From NCBI GenBank assembly GCA_002343485.1, contig DDST01000182.1, positions 1 through 43,185 of the forward strand: a stretch of DNA of 43,185 nt, read 5' to 3'. Position numbers and translations under genes: made by a program. The DNA is from Proteobacteria bacterium UBA2383. Lineage in GTDB: Bacteria > Pseudomonadota > Gammaproteobacteria > Competibacterales > Competibacteraceae. This document shows positions 7,679 through 15,630 of the stretch, in pieces. Every line of letters begins with the position of its first letter. Position 1 is the first letter of the stretch. A model generated the notes under the pieces. It saw only the letters and a program-made list of their open reading frames with translations, made no database searches and was not told the DNA's origin.

Positions 7679-8692
7679 TCATCTCCCCTGCAACTGATAG
7701 CGTCTGACTGCCTGATTGTGTTCATCGAGCGTTCGGGAAAATACATGGCCGCCTGCGCCATCAGCGACGAAATACAACGCATCGCCGGAAGCTGGATTCA
7801 CTACGGCATTCAATGCCTCGGCGCCCGGCAGCGCAATGGGCGTAGGCGGTAATCCTTTACGGGTATAGGTATTGTAGGGGGTGTCCGTTGTTAAATCCTG
7901 ACGCCTGAGATCACCATCGAATGCCTCACCCAGCCCGTAAATCACCGCCGGATCGGTTTGCAGGGGCATTCCCTTGCGTAGACGCCGCACAAATACCCCA
8001 GCGACTTCCGGACGTTCTGTCGGCAGACCGGTTTCTTTTTCAACGATCGAAGCCAGAATCATCACCTGATAAGGATTGTCCAGTGGCAGGCCAGGCGCGC
8101 GCCGCTGCCAAATTTCAGCCAAGCGCTGGTCCATCGCCGTCAGTGCCCGCCGTAAGAATGCTTCATCCGTAAAGCCTGCGGGAAAATGGTAGGTATCGGG
8201 CAAGAATCGCCCCTCGGGATATTCACCCGGCAAGCCCAGCTGGGCCATTACTTCCGCATCGCTCAACCCCTGCAGGGTCTGCGCAAGCTTAGGATGGCGG
8301 GTCAGCGCCTGCCGCAACTGGCGAAATGTCCAACCCTCCACCACTGTTAACGGATATTGAATCACCCGGCCAGCCACAATCCGTTCGATGAGCGCGCGCG
8401 GGGTCATGCCGGGAGACAGGGCATATTCGCCTGCCTTGAGACGGAGGGCCAGACCATTCAGCTGGGTGTAGGCTTTCAGATAGAGCGCAGGACGGGACAA
8501 TCCGGGTTGCTGTTGCAAACGCCAGGCGATATCAGCAATTCCCATTCCAGACTTAACCTCCAACACCTGGCCCTCAGCAGGAATTTCTAGGGGGGTATCA
8601 AGAAATTGCTGATAATCCGCAAAGATCAGAGATATCGCCAACCCAAACGCCAGCACCTGCATCAGCAGTCGTCGAAGCCGCCTAAAGCGCAT
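7679..8692 (-). CDS. mltG: Endolytic murein transglycosylase MltG (YceG)
   Basis: Inner-membrane lytic transglycosylase that cleaves nascent peptidoglycan strands and limits glycan length; 337 residues (E. coli 340). One N-terminal membrane anchor (about 10-28) follows a basic start MRFRRLRRLL. A LysM-like region comes next (about 35-110), then the YceG domain with FLPDTYHFPAG and ASIVEKETGLPTERPEVAGVF. The catalytic glutamate is E218 in that motif, followed by LQTDPAVIYGLG and GLPPTPIALPG. The start at 8692 has AAGGA close upstream. pabC, which separates fabF and mltG in E. coli, is absent. The gene overlaps the tmk ribosome binding site. Confidence 0.95.
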   Translation of the reverse strand: MRFRRLRRLLMQVLAFGLAISLIFADYQQFLDTPLEIPAEGQVLEVKSGMGIADIAWRLQQQPGLSRPALYLKAYTQLNGLALRLKAGEYALSPGMTPRALIERIVAGRVIQYPLTVVEGWTFRQLRQALTRHPKLAQTLQGLSDAEVMAQLGLPGEYPEGRFLPDTYHFPAGFTDEAFLRRALTAMDQRLAEIWQRRAPGLPLDNPYQVMILASIVEKETGLPTERPEVAGVFVRRLRKGMPLQTDPAVIYGLGEAFDGDLRRQDLTTDTPYNTYTRKGLPPTPIALPGAEALNAVVNPASGDALYFVADGAGGHVFSRTLDEHNQAVRRYQLQGR

Positions 8693-8776
8693 GATCCTTT
8701 CTTTGAAGAAGGAGGGGTGGCCCGGACATCAGGGCAGTTCGAAAATGCCTGCCGGAAAACAACCGGACTAATGCAC

Positions 8777-10018
8777 TCAATCCAGGCTACGAAACACGAC
8801 CGTGCCGTTGGTGCCGCCAAAACCGAACGAATTGGACAGTACCACCTGCATGCGCCGCTCCTGCACAGTATGCGGCACGTAATTGAGATCACAACCAGCT
8901 TCTGGCTGATCCAAATTGATCGTTGGCGGCGCGACCTGATCCCGCAACGCCAACACAGAAAAGATTGCTTCAACACCGCCTGCCGCGCCCAGCATATGGC
9001 CGGTCATTGACTTGGTCGAACTCATCGCCAAGCGGTAAGCATGATCGCCAAATACGGCCTTGGCAGCGTCACTTTCAATCTTATCGCCAGCAGGAGTAGA
9101 AGTACCATGGGCATTGATATAATCCACTGCCTCAGGATTGATTTCCGCATCACACAAGGCATTGACCATTGCCCGCCGGGCACCGTCGCCATCGGGCGAT
9201 GGCAGGGTCATATGGTAAGCATCACCGCTCATGCCGAAACCGATCAGCTCCGCATAAATCCGGGCACCGCGCTTCCTGGCGTGTTCATATTCCTCCAGCA
9301 CCACCACGCCAGCACCGTCACTTAACACGAAACCATCCCGGTCTTGATCCCAGGGGCGGCTGGCCTTTTCCGGTTCATCATTACGCACCGACAAGGCGCG
9401 CGCCGCTGCAAAACCGCATAACCCCGTGGGCGTCGTAGCCATTTCTGCACCGCCGGCAATCATCACGTCGGCATCGCCATAGGCAATCAACCGGCCTGCC
9501 AGACCAATGCTGTGCGTACCTGTGGTGCATGCGGTGACGATTGCCAAGTTTGGGCCTTTGATGCCGTACATAATCGACAAATTGCCCGAGACCATATTGA
9601 TAATGCTGCGCGGTACAAAAAACGGCGTTAGCCGGCGCGGCCCGCCCTTTAGAAAGGCCGAGTGCCCTTCTTCAATACCCGGCAATCCACCGATGCCGGA
9701 ACCGATGTAAGTTCCAATCCGTTCGGCATTGGCCTCGGTCACTTCGAGTCCCGAGTCCTGGATCGCCTGTATCGCTGCACCGATACCATAATGAATGAAA
9801 GCATCCATTTTTTTGGCTTCCTTAGGATTCAGATACTGCTCGACCTGAAAATCCTTCACTGCCCCGCCGATGCGCACCGGAAACGCGCTGACATCAAAAG
9901 CGGTTACTGGTCTGATCCCGCTGCGACCGGCCAAAATGCTGTTCCAGGCTGTCTCCACGGTGCTGCCGACGGGCGATACGATACCCATACCGGTCACTAC
10001 CACTCGCCGCTTGGCCAC
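8777..10018 (-). CDS. fabF: 3-oxoacyl-[acyl-carrier-protein] synthase II
   Basis: Condensing enzyme that elongates acyl-ACP with malonyl-ACP in fatty acid synthesis; 413 residues as in E. coli. The catalytic triad is visible: C164 in TACTTGTHSIG, H304 in YINAHGTSTPAGD and H341 in MTGHMLGAAG, with K336 nearby. The C-terminal gate FGFGGTN is also present. The start is GTG at 10018, with GAGGG about 8 bases upstream. It follows acpP after about 95 bases containing a GC-rich stretch. Together with acpP, fabG, fabH and plsX it forms the conserved fab cluster. Confidence 0.97.
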   Translation of the reverse strand: MAKRRVVVTGMGIVSPVGSTVETAWNSILAGRSGIRPVTAFDVSAFPVRIGGAVKDFQVEQYLNPKEAKKMDAFIHYGIGAAIQAIQDSGLEVTEANAERIGTYIGSGIGGLPGIEEGHSAFLKGGPRRLTPFFVPRSIINMVSGNLSIMYGIKGPNLAIVTACTTGTHSIGLAGRLIAYGDADVMIAGGAEMATTPTGLCGFAAARALSVRNDEPEKASRPWDQDRDGFVLSDGAGVVVLEEYEHARKRGARIYAELIGFGMSGDAYHMTLPSPDGDGARRAMVNALCDAEINPEAVDYINAHGTSTPAGDKIESDAAKAVFGDHAYRLAMSSTKSMTGHMLGAAGGVEAIFSVLALRDQVAPPTINLDQPEAGCDLNYVPHTVQERRMQVVLSNSFGFGGTNGTVVFRSLD

Positions 10019-10113
10019 AGGATTACCCTCTACTATCTACGCTGACAAAAGAAGGCCGCGACCCCCGGCGGTGGCCGCGGCGGCTGAATATGAGCGAGGT
10101 GCGACTGACACCC

Positions 10114-10359
10114 TCAACCGAGATGCGTGGCGATATAGTCAATCGCCTGCTGAACCGTAGTGATCTTCTCGGCATCCTCATCGGGAATCTCTAGCTCGAA
10201 CTCCTCTTCCAGAGCCATCACCAGCTCGACGGTATCCAGTGAGTCAGCGCCGAGATCCTCGACGAAAGCGGCCTCATTGGTGACCTGCTCTTCTTTGACT
10301 CCCAACTGCTCGATGATGATTTTCTTGACGCGGGCTTCAATGTTGCTGATGTCAGTCAT
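10114..10359 (-). CDS. acpP: Acyl carrier protein
   Basis: Carries growing acyl chains on 4'-phosphopantetheine; 81 residues from the start at 10359, where GAGGA lies upstream of the ATG. The attachment serine is S40 in DLGADSLDTVELVMALEEEF. Helix 3 and the tail (EDAEKITTVQQAIDYIATH) are canonical, and the protein is acidic as expected. An upstream in-frame extension is not conserved and covers the repeat-bearing leader. The leader holds a CAGACAGA tetranucleotide repeat and a stem-loop, so expression probably starts within the fabG-acpP gap as well as by read-through from fabG. Confidence 0.97.
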   Translation of the reverse strand: MTDISNIEARVKKIIIEQLGVKEEQVTNEAAFVEDLGADSLDTVELVMALEEEFELEIPDEDAEKITTVQQAIDYIATHLG

Positions 10360-10376
10360 CTGATTTGCTTCCTCGT

Positions 10377-10396
10377 TGTCTGTCTGTCTGTCTGTT
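10377..10396. repeat. TGTC tetranucleotide tandem repeat in the acpP leader
   Basis: Four perfect TGTC units plus TGTT (CAGACAGA... on the minus strand) lie 18-37 bases upstream of the acpP start, right before the ribosome binding site. Strand slippage could alter leader length. Confidence 0.8.
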
Positions 10397-10408
10397 TGCT
10401 TCAATCCG

Positions 10409-10427
10409 CACCCGCCGTCAGCGGGTG
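10409..10427. promoter_or_regulatory. Stem-loop in the acpP leader
   Basis: CACCCGC and GCGGGTG form a perfect 7-bp GC-rich stem around a 5-base loop, 50 bases upstream of acpP. It may be a weak terminator for fabG transcripts or an mRNA 5' hairpin. There is no U-run. Confidence 0.45.
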
Positions 10428-10582
10428 GGCGAAATCCGGCACAACGGTACCACAACTTGCGCGAATTTCAGAAAATAATCAGGTGATACTTTCTAAATCC
10501 GGCCTTTTCGAGACCCCGCGTCGACCGCCGGCGCACCAACGCGGACTTTCTCAGATTCCAGCGGCGGGCCGCTTTCAAATCA

Positions 10583-11329
10583 TCAAACCATGGCCATTCC
10601 ACCGTTGACATGCAAAGTCTGTCCAGTGATGTAGGCAGCATCTGGCGAAGCCAAGAACACTACAGCGCCAGCAACATCCTGCGGCTTGCCAGGACGCTGC
10701 AAGGGAATCGATGCCACCAACGCTTGACGCTGGCTCTCAGGTAACGAATGGGTCATATCCGTTTCGATCAGCCCTGGCGCAACGGCATTAACGGTAATGT
10801 TTCGAGAACCGACCTCGCGCGCCAGCGACTTGGTAAAACCGATAACACCGGCTTTGGCTGCCGCATAATTGGCCTGCCCAGCACTACCAGTGACGCCCAC
10901 TACCGAAGTGATATTAATGATGCGCCCACGCTGGGCTTTCATCATGCCTCGTAGCACGACCTTGCTCAACCGGTAAACCGAGGTCAAATTGGTGTCGAGA
11001 ATGGATGACCATTCTTCTTCTTTCATCCGCAGGAGCAAATTGTCACGGGCAATGCCGGCATTATTAACTAGGATGCCCGGCGCGCCGAATTCCTGAGTTA
11101 CTGCTTTAATCGTCGTTTCTATCGACGTTAGATCGGTCACGTCCAACCGCAGACCACGACCCTTGAGATTACGTTCGCGCAAATCCCGGGTGATCGCCTC
11201 GGCGCCCGCCCCGGTAGTCGCTGTGCCGATCACGATCGCGCCGCGCTGTCCTAATTCCCGGGCGATGGCTTGGCCAATCCCGCGGCTAGCCCCAGTCACC
11301 AGGGCGATTTCATCTTGCAATATCATCAT
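10583..11329 (-). CDS. fabG: 3-oxoacyl-[acyl-carrier-protein] reductase
   Basis: NADPH-dependent short-chain dehydrogenase that reduces 3-ketoacyl-ACP; about 248 residues. The cofactor motif is LVTGASRGIGQAIA, NNAG (LVNNAGIARDNLLLRM) is intact, and the catalytic Ser, Tyr and Lys are in NITSVVG and NYAAAKAGVIGF (S142, Y155, K159). It ends ASPDAAYITGQTLHVNGGMAM. The start is placed at 11329 because family members begin directly before the first strand. An ATG at 11341, overlapping the fabH end (TGAGATG), would add 4 residues. It follows fabH directly; fabD, which separates them in most gammaproteobacteria, is missing. Confidence 0.96.
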   Translation of the reverse strand: MMILQDEIALVTGASRGIGQAIARELGQRGAIVIGTATTGAGAEAITRDLRERNLKGRGLRLDVTDLTSIETTIKAVTQEFGAPGILVNNAGIARDNLLLRMKEEEWSSILDTNLTSVYRLSKVVLRGMMKAQRGRIINITSVVGVTGSAGQANYAAAKAGVIGFTKSLAREVGSRNITVNAVAPGLIETDMTHSLPESQRQALVASIPLQRPGKPQDVAGAVVFLASPDAAYITGQTLHVNGGMAMV

Positions 11330-11342
11330 CACTGCATTCATC

Positions 11343-12311
11343 TCAATACTTCGCCAACACTGCACCCCAGGTGAAACCACCGCCAAAGCCTTCCAGCAGC
11401 AGTGTATCACCACGTTGAATACGGCCATCGCGCACTGCCGCATCCAGAGCCAGCGGCACCGAAGCGGCTGAGGTATTGCCATGCGTCCGCACACAGTCGA
11501 CCATGCGCTCCTCCGACAGGCCCAATCGTTTGGCGGTGGCCGCCAGAATGCGGCGGTTAGCTTGATGTGGAATTAGCCAGTCCACATCGGCGACCGTCAT
11601 CTGGTTGGCGATCAGAATCTGTTCCGCAATCTCTTTGAGCGTGGTCACCGCGACTTTGAACACCTCACTACCGCGCATTTCCACAAAAGCGGCATCCTGA
11701 CGGGTTTGCTCATAACCGCTCGATACCCCGGCTGGCACCCAGAGCAACTCCTTGTAACGGCCATCGGCACCTAGCCGGCTGTCAATGATACCCGGTTCTT
11801 CAGCCGCTTCCAGCACCACTGCACCCGCACCGTCGCCAAAAAGGATACAGGTGCCGCGATCTTTCCAGTTGATAATCCGGGTAAAAGTATCCGCCCCCAC
11901 GACCAGCGCCCGCTTAGCCGCTTGAGTGCGGATGAAGCGGTTAGCGATATCCATGGCATAGACGAAGCCGGTGCAAACAGCTTGTACATCGAACGCCGGA
12001 CCACCATAGCAGCCCAGGCGATGTTGCAACTGAGTCGCTACACTGGGAAAGATATGATCGGGCGTGGTGGTGCCCAGAATAATCAAGTCGATGTCGCCTG
12101 GATCGAGACCTGCCGCGTCCAACGCCCGGCGGGAGGCCTGTTCAGCGAGGTCGCAGGTCGTCTCGTCCGGTGCAGCGATATGACGCTCCTCAACGCCGGT
12201 GCGTTCGACGATCCAGTCCGCTGTGGTATCGATGAGTTGTTCAAGATCAGCATTGGTCAGGATTTTTTCCGGCAGGTAGCTACCGGTTCCGACGATTCTG
12301 GCGTAATTCAA
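11343..12311 (-). CDS. fabH: 3-oxoacyl-[acyl-carrier-protein] synthase III
   Basis: Initiates fatty acid synthesis by condensing acetyl-CoA with malonyl-ACP; 322 residues (E. coli 317). The triad is C113 in VQAVCTGFVYAM, H249 in LIPHQANRRIL and N279 in THGNTSAASVPLAL. The C-terminal GFGGGFTWGAVLAKY is canonical. The start is TTG at 12311, overlapping the plsX stop as TTGA, with AGAGG 8 bases upstream. This indicates translational coupling from plsX. No alternative ATG lies near the conserved first strand. Confidence 0.96.
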   Translation of the reverse strand: MNYARIVGTGSYLPEKILTNADLEQLIDTTADWIVERTGVEERHIAAPDETTCDLAEQASRRALDAAGLDPGDIDLIILGTTTPDHIFPSVATQLQHRLGCYGGPAFDVQAVCTGFVYAMDIANRFIRTQAAKRALVVGADTFTRIINWKDRGTCILFGDGAGAVVLEAAEEPGIIDSRLGADGRYKELLWVPAGVSSGYEQTRQDAAFVEMRGSEVFKVAVTTLKEIAEQILIANQMTVADVDWLIPHQANRRILAATAKRLGLSEERMVDCVRTHGNTSAASVPLALDAAVRDGRIQRGDTLLLEGFGGGFTWGAVLAKY

Positions 12312-13336
12312 AGCGCTTGCCTCTCAGCGTGAAGGGCGGCCAGATGAGCATCGATGCGTTGTGGCACCGCCTGCTCGACTTCCAGCATCGCAACTTGGAT
12401 GGCATTGGCGAACGCCAAGGCATCGGCGCCACCGTGGCTTTTGATGACAATGCTCTGCAAGCCCAGCAGGCTGGCCCCATTGTAACGGCGAGGATCGATT
12501 TTGCGGCCGAAAGCACGCAATACCGGCAACGCTATTAATCCAGCCAAGCGGGTTAGCAGATTCCGCTTAAATTCCTGAGTCATATAATGGCGAATCAGTT
12601 TAGCTACACCTTCGCTGCTTTTCAGGGCAACATTACCAATAAAACCGTCACAAACCACCACATCGACATCATCCAGGTAAATACCGTCCCCCTCAATGAA
12701 CCCAATATAGTTGAGGTCGCTGGCCGTCAGCAACCGGGCAGCTTCCTTGACTTGCTCATTGCCTTTGATGTCTTCCTCGCCAATATTCAACAGACCGACC
12801 CGGGGGCGATCAATACCGTTCACCGTTGCTAGTACCGAACCCATGACCGCGAATTGCAATAGATGCTCGGCCTTACTATCGACATTGGCCCCCAGATCCA
12901 GCACTTGAACATGACTGCGCACGGTGGGCAGCGTGGTGCAAATAGCAGGACGGTCGATGCCCGGCAGGGTTTTCAGGACAAAGCGGGCCGTAGCCATCAA
13001 CGCCCCGGTGTTACCGGCGCTGACACAGGCGTCGGCCTCACCTTGTTTGACCAGGTTAATCGCGACCCGCATTGAGGAATCTTTCTTGACCCGCAGAGCC
13101 TGCGCTGGCGACTCGTCCATGCTCACTAACTGCGAGGCATGGCGAATGATGAGCTGCGGATGCCCTTTAGCCTTTTGCCGGGCTAGACAGGCGGATAGCA
13201 CATCTTCCTGGCCAACCAAAATTAAGCACAGCGCATCTTCGGTAGTTTTCAATACCTGCAAGGCGGCAGGCACAACCACCTCAGGACCGATATCACCGCC
13301 CATACCATCTAAAGCGATGGTCAACGGCCTGTTCAT
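12308..13336 (-). CDS. plsX: Phosphate acyltransferase PlsX
   Basis: Makes acyl-phosphate from acyl-ACP for phospholipid synthesis; 342 residues from 13336 (E. coli 356). It opens with TIALDGMGGDIGPEVVVPAAL, then shows SAGNTGALMATARFVLKTLPGIDRPA and LLNIGEEDIKGNEQVKEA, and ends with GASLLGLQSIVIKSHGGADA, all family signatures. The ribosome binding site before 13336 is weak. The frame continues upstream, but the extra residues are unlike PlsX. It lies between rpmF and fabH, the conserved order, and its TGA overlaps the fabH TTG start. Confidence 0.95.
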   Translation of the reverse strand: MNRPLTIALDGMGGDIGPEVVVPAALQVLKTTEDALCLILVGQEDVLSACLARQKAKGHPQLIIRHASQLVSMDESPAQALRVKKDSSMRVAINLVKQGEADACVSAGNTGALMATARFVLKTLPGIDRPAICTTLPTVRSHVQVLDLGANVDSKAEHLLQFAVMGSVLATVNGIDRPRVGLLNIGEEDIKGNEQVKEAARLLTASDLNYIGFIEGDGIYLDDVDVVVCDGFIGNVALKSSEGVAKLIRHYMTQEFKRNLLTRLAGLIALPVLRAFGRKIDPRRYNGASLLGLQSIVIKSHGGADALAFANAIQVAMLEVEQAVPQRIDAHLAALHAERQAL

Positions 13337-13394
13337 GGGGATGCCGGAACGTTGAGTAGGCGAAATGGAGTGCAAAGCATACCGGTGGGAATGG

Positions 13395-13586
13395 TTATTC
13401 GTCTTCAGTAGCGGCTGGCGCATTGATCACCTTGCGGCCGCGATAAAACCCTCCCGCCGTGACATGATGACGGCGGTGCAATTCGCCGGACAGAGGATCG
13501 GTCGACAACGTTGGGCCGGTCAAGGCATCATGGGAACGGCGTATATCGCGCTTAGAGCGGCTCTTGCGGCTTTTTTGTACAGCCAT
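13395..13586 (-). CDS. rpmF: 50S ribosomal protein L32 (bL32)
   Basis: Small basic ribosomal protein of 63 residues (E. coli 57). It starts MAVQKSRKSRSKRDIRRSHD, the bL32 N-terminus, followed by HRRHHVTAGGFYRGRKVI. The start at 13586 has AAAGGAG 9 bases upstream. The acidic tail NAPAATEDE is slightly longer than usual. No CxxC zinc knuckle is present, as in E. coli. It sits 2 bases after yceD and before plsX, the standard arrangement linking translation and lipid synthesis genes. Confidence 0.97.
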   Translation of the reverse strand: MAVQKSRKSRSKRDIRRSHDALTGPTLSTDPLSGELHRRHHVTAGGFYRGRKVINAPAATEDE

Positions 13587-13588
13587 GG

Positions 13589-14140
13589 TTAATGACTCCT
13601 TTGAAAATCCTGTAACATAGTCGCCAGCACGGCGAAAGGCTGGCGGTTTTTCAGGTCCAGCGCCGGCTCACCGGGCTGGTGATAGCCGTGGGCCACGCAT
13701 TCCCGCAAATCTTCATGACGAGGAATCTGGGGCAGGGCTAGTAATAATTCGTCTTCAATCAAATCGGCAACGGCGATACTACCGCCTTCCGGGACTAATA
13801 GCGGCTCGTATTCACCGGGCAACCGGCTGGCTGCCGCTTCATCGCGCGCCAATCCCAGCTTGACCTCTATATCCAAAGGCAGCCGCAATGGACCGAGGCA
13901 ACGCTGGCAGGTCCACTCAACTTCGGCCAGCAGGCTGCCCTGAATAAATCGTATCCCCTGCGCGTCGTGCCCGGCTGACAATGTTGCGGCCACCTCACCA
14001 TCAACATGGCCCAGGATTACCATCAGCCGCGGCAAAGCGGCCAGTGCCAAACGGCCCTTCAGGGATCCGCATTCGGCGGCCATGCGCCACGGATGGATTT
14101 TTCTGGGAAGTAACAGGGTCTGCATAAGGCGCGGAATCAT
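13589..14140 (-). CDS. yceD: YceD/DUF177 family protein
   Basis: Conserved protein encoded before rpmF in most gammaproteobacteria, implicated in 23S rRNA accumulation or ribosome assembly. About 183 residues from 14140, where AGG precedes the ATG by 5 bases; ATG at 14125 is an alternative. The family core is visible: VEWTCQRCLGPLRLPLDIEV with its CxxC, YEPLLVPEGGSIAVADLIEDELLLALPQIP and the terminal PFAVLATM. It is first in the minus-strand yceD-rpmF-plsX-fab run and is divergent from maf, as in E. coli. Confidence 0.92.
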   Translation of the reverse strand: MIPRLMQTLLLPRKIHPWRMAAECGSLKGRLALAALPRLMVILGHVDGEVAATLSAGHDAQGIRFIQGSLLAEVEWTCQRCLGPLRLPLDIEVKLGLARDEAAASRLPGEYEPLLVPEGGSIAVADLIEDELLLALPQIPRHEDLRECVAHGYHQPGEPALDLKNRQPFAVLATMLQDFQRSH

Positions 14141-14234
14141 ATAGACCTGCCGGAATTCTGTCAAAATAAACCCCAATTTCCCACAATTAACGTAATTTTC
14201 ACGAAGTTGGTCGATCTTTTACGGAGTGATCGCT

Positions 14235-14834
14235 ATGTCTGAAACCCTGCCTGATGGCCGCCGGCTGATTCTGGCGTCTACTTCCCCGTTCCGTCGCGAG
14301 TTGCTGGCACGGTTAGGTCTGCCGTTCACAACCCAAGCACCGGATGTCGATGAAACCCGTTTGCCTGGGGAGGATGCGTCTGCATTGGTAGAGCGGCTGG
14401 CCGAATGGAAAGCCCGCCGGGTTGCCGGCAGAGCGCCTGCAGCATTGGTCATTGGTTCAGATCAAGTCGCGGTACTGAATGGCACGATCCTCGGCAAGCC
14501 TGGAGATCACTCGCGGGCCGTTGAGCAATTGCAACAGGCATCCGGATGCAGCGTTATCTTTTACACCGGGTTGTGTCTGCTGGATGGCGTGAGCGGGCAA
14601 CGCCAGATCACGGTGGAGCCGTTTCAAGTGGTGTTCCGGACACTGACGGTAGAAATGATCGAACATTATCTACAACGGGAACAGCCTTACCACTGCGCCG
14701 GCAGTTTCAAATCGGAGGGTTTGGGCATTGCGCTATTTGAACGGCTAGAGGGCGACGATCCCACCAGCCTGATCGGCCTGCCACTCATCCGGTTAGTGCA
14801 AATGCTGGAAGCTGCGGGAGTTGCGGTGCTGTAA
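14235..14834 (+). CDS. yceF: Maf/YceF-family nucleotide pyrophosphatase
   Basis: House-cleaning enzyme that hydrolyses modified nucleoside triphosphates; the YceF subgroup prefers 7-methyl-GTP. The protein has 199 residues. It starts near LILASTSPFRRELLARLGL, the Maf signature with Ser, Ser, Arg. DVDET and IGSDQV (catalytic-loop aspartate) follow, then LGKPG and GSFKSEGLGIALFERLEGDDPTSLIGLPL. ATG at 14235 has GGAG 8 bases upstream; a GTG at 14226 is less likely. The divergent placement from yceD favours YceF over the other Maf paralogue. Confidence 0.93.
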   Translation: MSETLPDGRRLILASTSPFRRELLARLGLPFTTQAPDVDETRLPGEDASALVERLAEWKARRVAGRAPAALVIGSDQVAVLNGTILGKPGDHSRAVEQLQQASGCSVIFYTGLCLLDGVSGQRQITVEPFQVVFRTLTVEMIEHYLQREQPYHCAGSFKSEGLGIALFERLEGDDPTSLIGLPLIRLVQMLEAAGVAVL

Positions 14835-14873
14835 CCTCCCGGTCAGGCACACAATACGTACGCAAAAGCGCCG

Positions 14874-15431
14874 CTAAATCTTTCCCGCCTGCTGGGCGAT
14901 GAACGCCGTTTTGGCAGATAACTCCAGTGAGCAGGTCCATTTGTACGCCAGGTTCAGACTATTGGCGCAGGCATAAACACCGTGACCGCGCACGACCGCA
15001 ATAGGATAATCCGCCAAAATCTCGGCCACCATGCGAGGTGAGCGGGCCTCGTATTGGTCGTAGGGAATGGTCAGGACCGGCACCCGGCTAAAGTATAACT
15101 GCCCCTCAAAATCCGTTGGCAGGAACTCTTCGTTGTCCATGGTCATCGCCACTGAGTAGGGGCCGTGACTGTGCAGGACGGAACGGGTGTCAGGATTGGC
15201 CTGATAAACTGCCAGATGCAAGCGGGCATCCAACGATGCACCCTTGCCAATTGCACCGTCAAGGCGGCACTCGATTAACTCACCACTGCTCAGCGTATCG
15301 GCACAGCAACCGGTGGGAGTGACCCAGAACGCTTCGCCGTCCCTTATCGAAGCATTACCGCTATGCGAGTCGTTAAGGCCGTATTGGCGCAGCCAGTGAT
15401 AGTGTCGAACCAGATCGTCTTTGATGTTCAT
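14874..15431 (-). CDS. Class II aldolase/adducin family protein
   Basis: Zinc-dependent aldolase or dehydratase fold, 185 residues. The metal histidines are in VLHSHGPYSVAM (two) and AVVRGHGVYACA (one). SHSGNASIRDGEAFWVTPTG near the N-terminus is the phosphate-binding loop of fuculose- or ribulose-phosphate aldolases and MtnB. The acid-base residue and hence the substrate cannot be assigned; L-fuculose-phosphate aldolase-like and methylthioribulose-phosphate dehydratase-like are both possible. The start at 15431 has AGG 5 bases upstream. It is a single gene between maf (convergent) and mutS, with an AT-rich promoter region at 15432-15500. Confidence 0.85.
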   Translation of the reverse strand: MNIKDDLVRHYHWLRQYGLNDSHSGNASIRDGEAFWVTPTGCCADTLSSGELIECRLDGAIGKGASLDARLHLAVYQANPDTRSVLHSHGPYSVAMTMDNEEFLPTDFEGQLYFSRVPVLTIPYDQYEARSPRMVAEILADYPIAVVRGHGVYACANSLNLAYKWTCSLELSAKTAFIAQQAGKI

Positions 15432-15564
15432 CGGAGCCTAAGAGTATCTTCCATATTTTTATCAAAAATTATCATAATGTTAATAACATACATACGGGGA
15501 GAGTCACCGGCAGGCGATTATGATAGCAGGGTAACGCGGGAAATATCTGGATAAATTGAGCCTT

Positions 15565-15581
15565 TATAGGACAATCCTATA
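15565..15581. repeat. Perfect inverted repeat between mutS and the aldolase gene
   Basis: TATAGGA-CAA-TCCTATA is a perfect 7-bp inverted repeat in an otherwise unremarkable 199-base gap. It could be an operator or be chance. Confidence 0.4.
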
Positions 15582-15630
15582 CAGACTGTGAAATTTTCAT
15601 CGTCTTCCAGACTCACGATCAGTTCTTTCA

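Noticed and set aside
10028..10090. GC-rich stretch between acpP and fabF as an intrinsic terminator
   Set aside because: The complementary blocks do not form a continuous stem when aligned; too weak to call.
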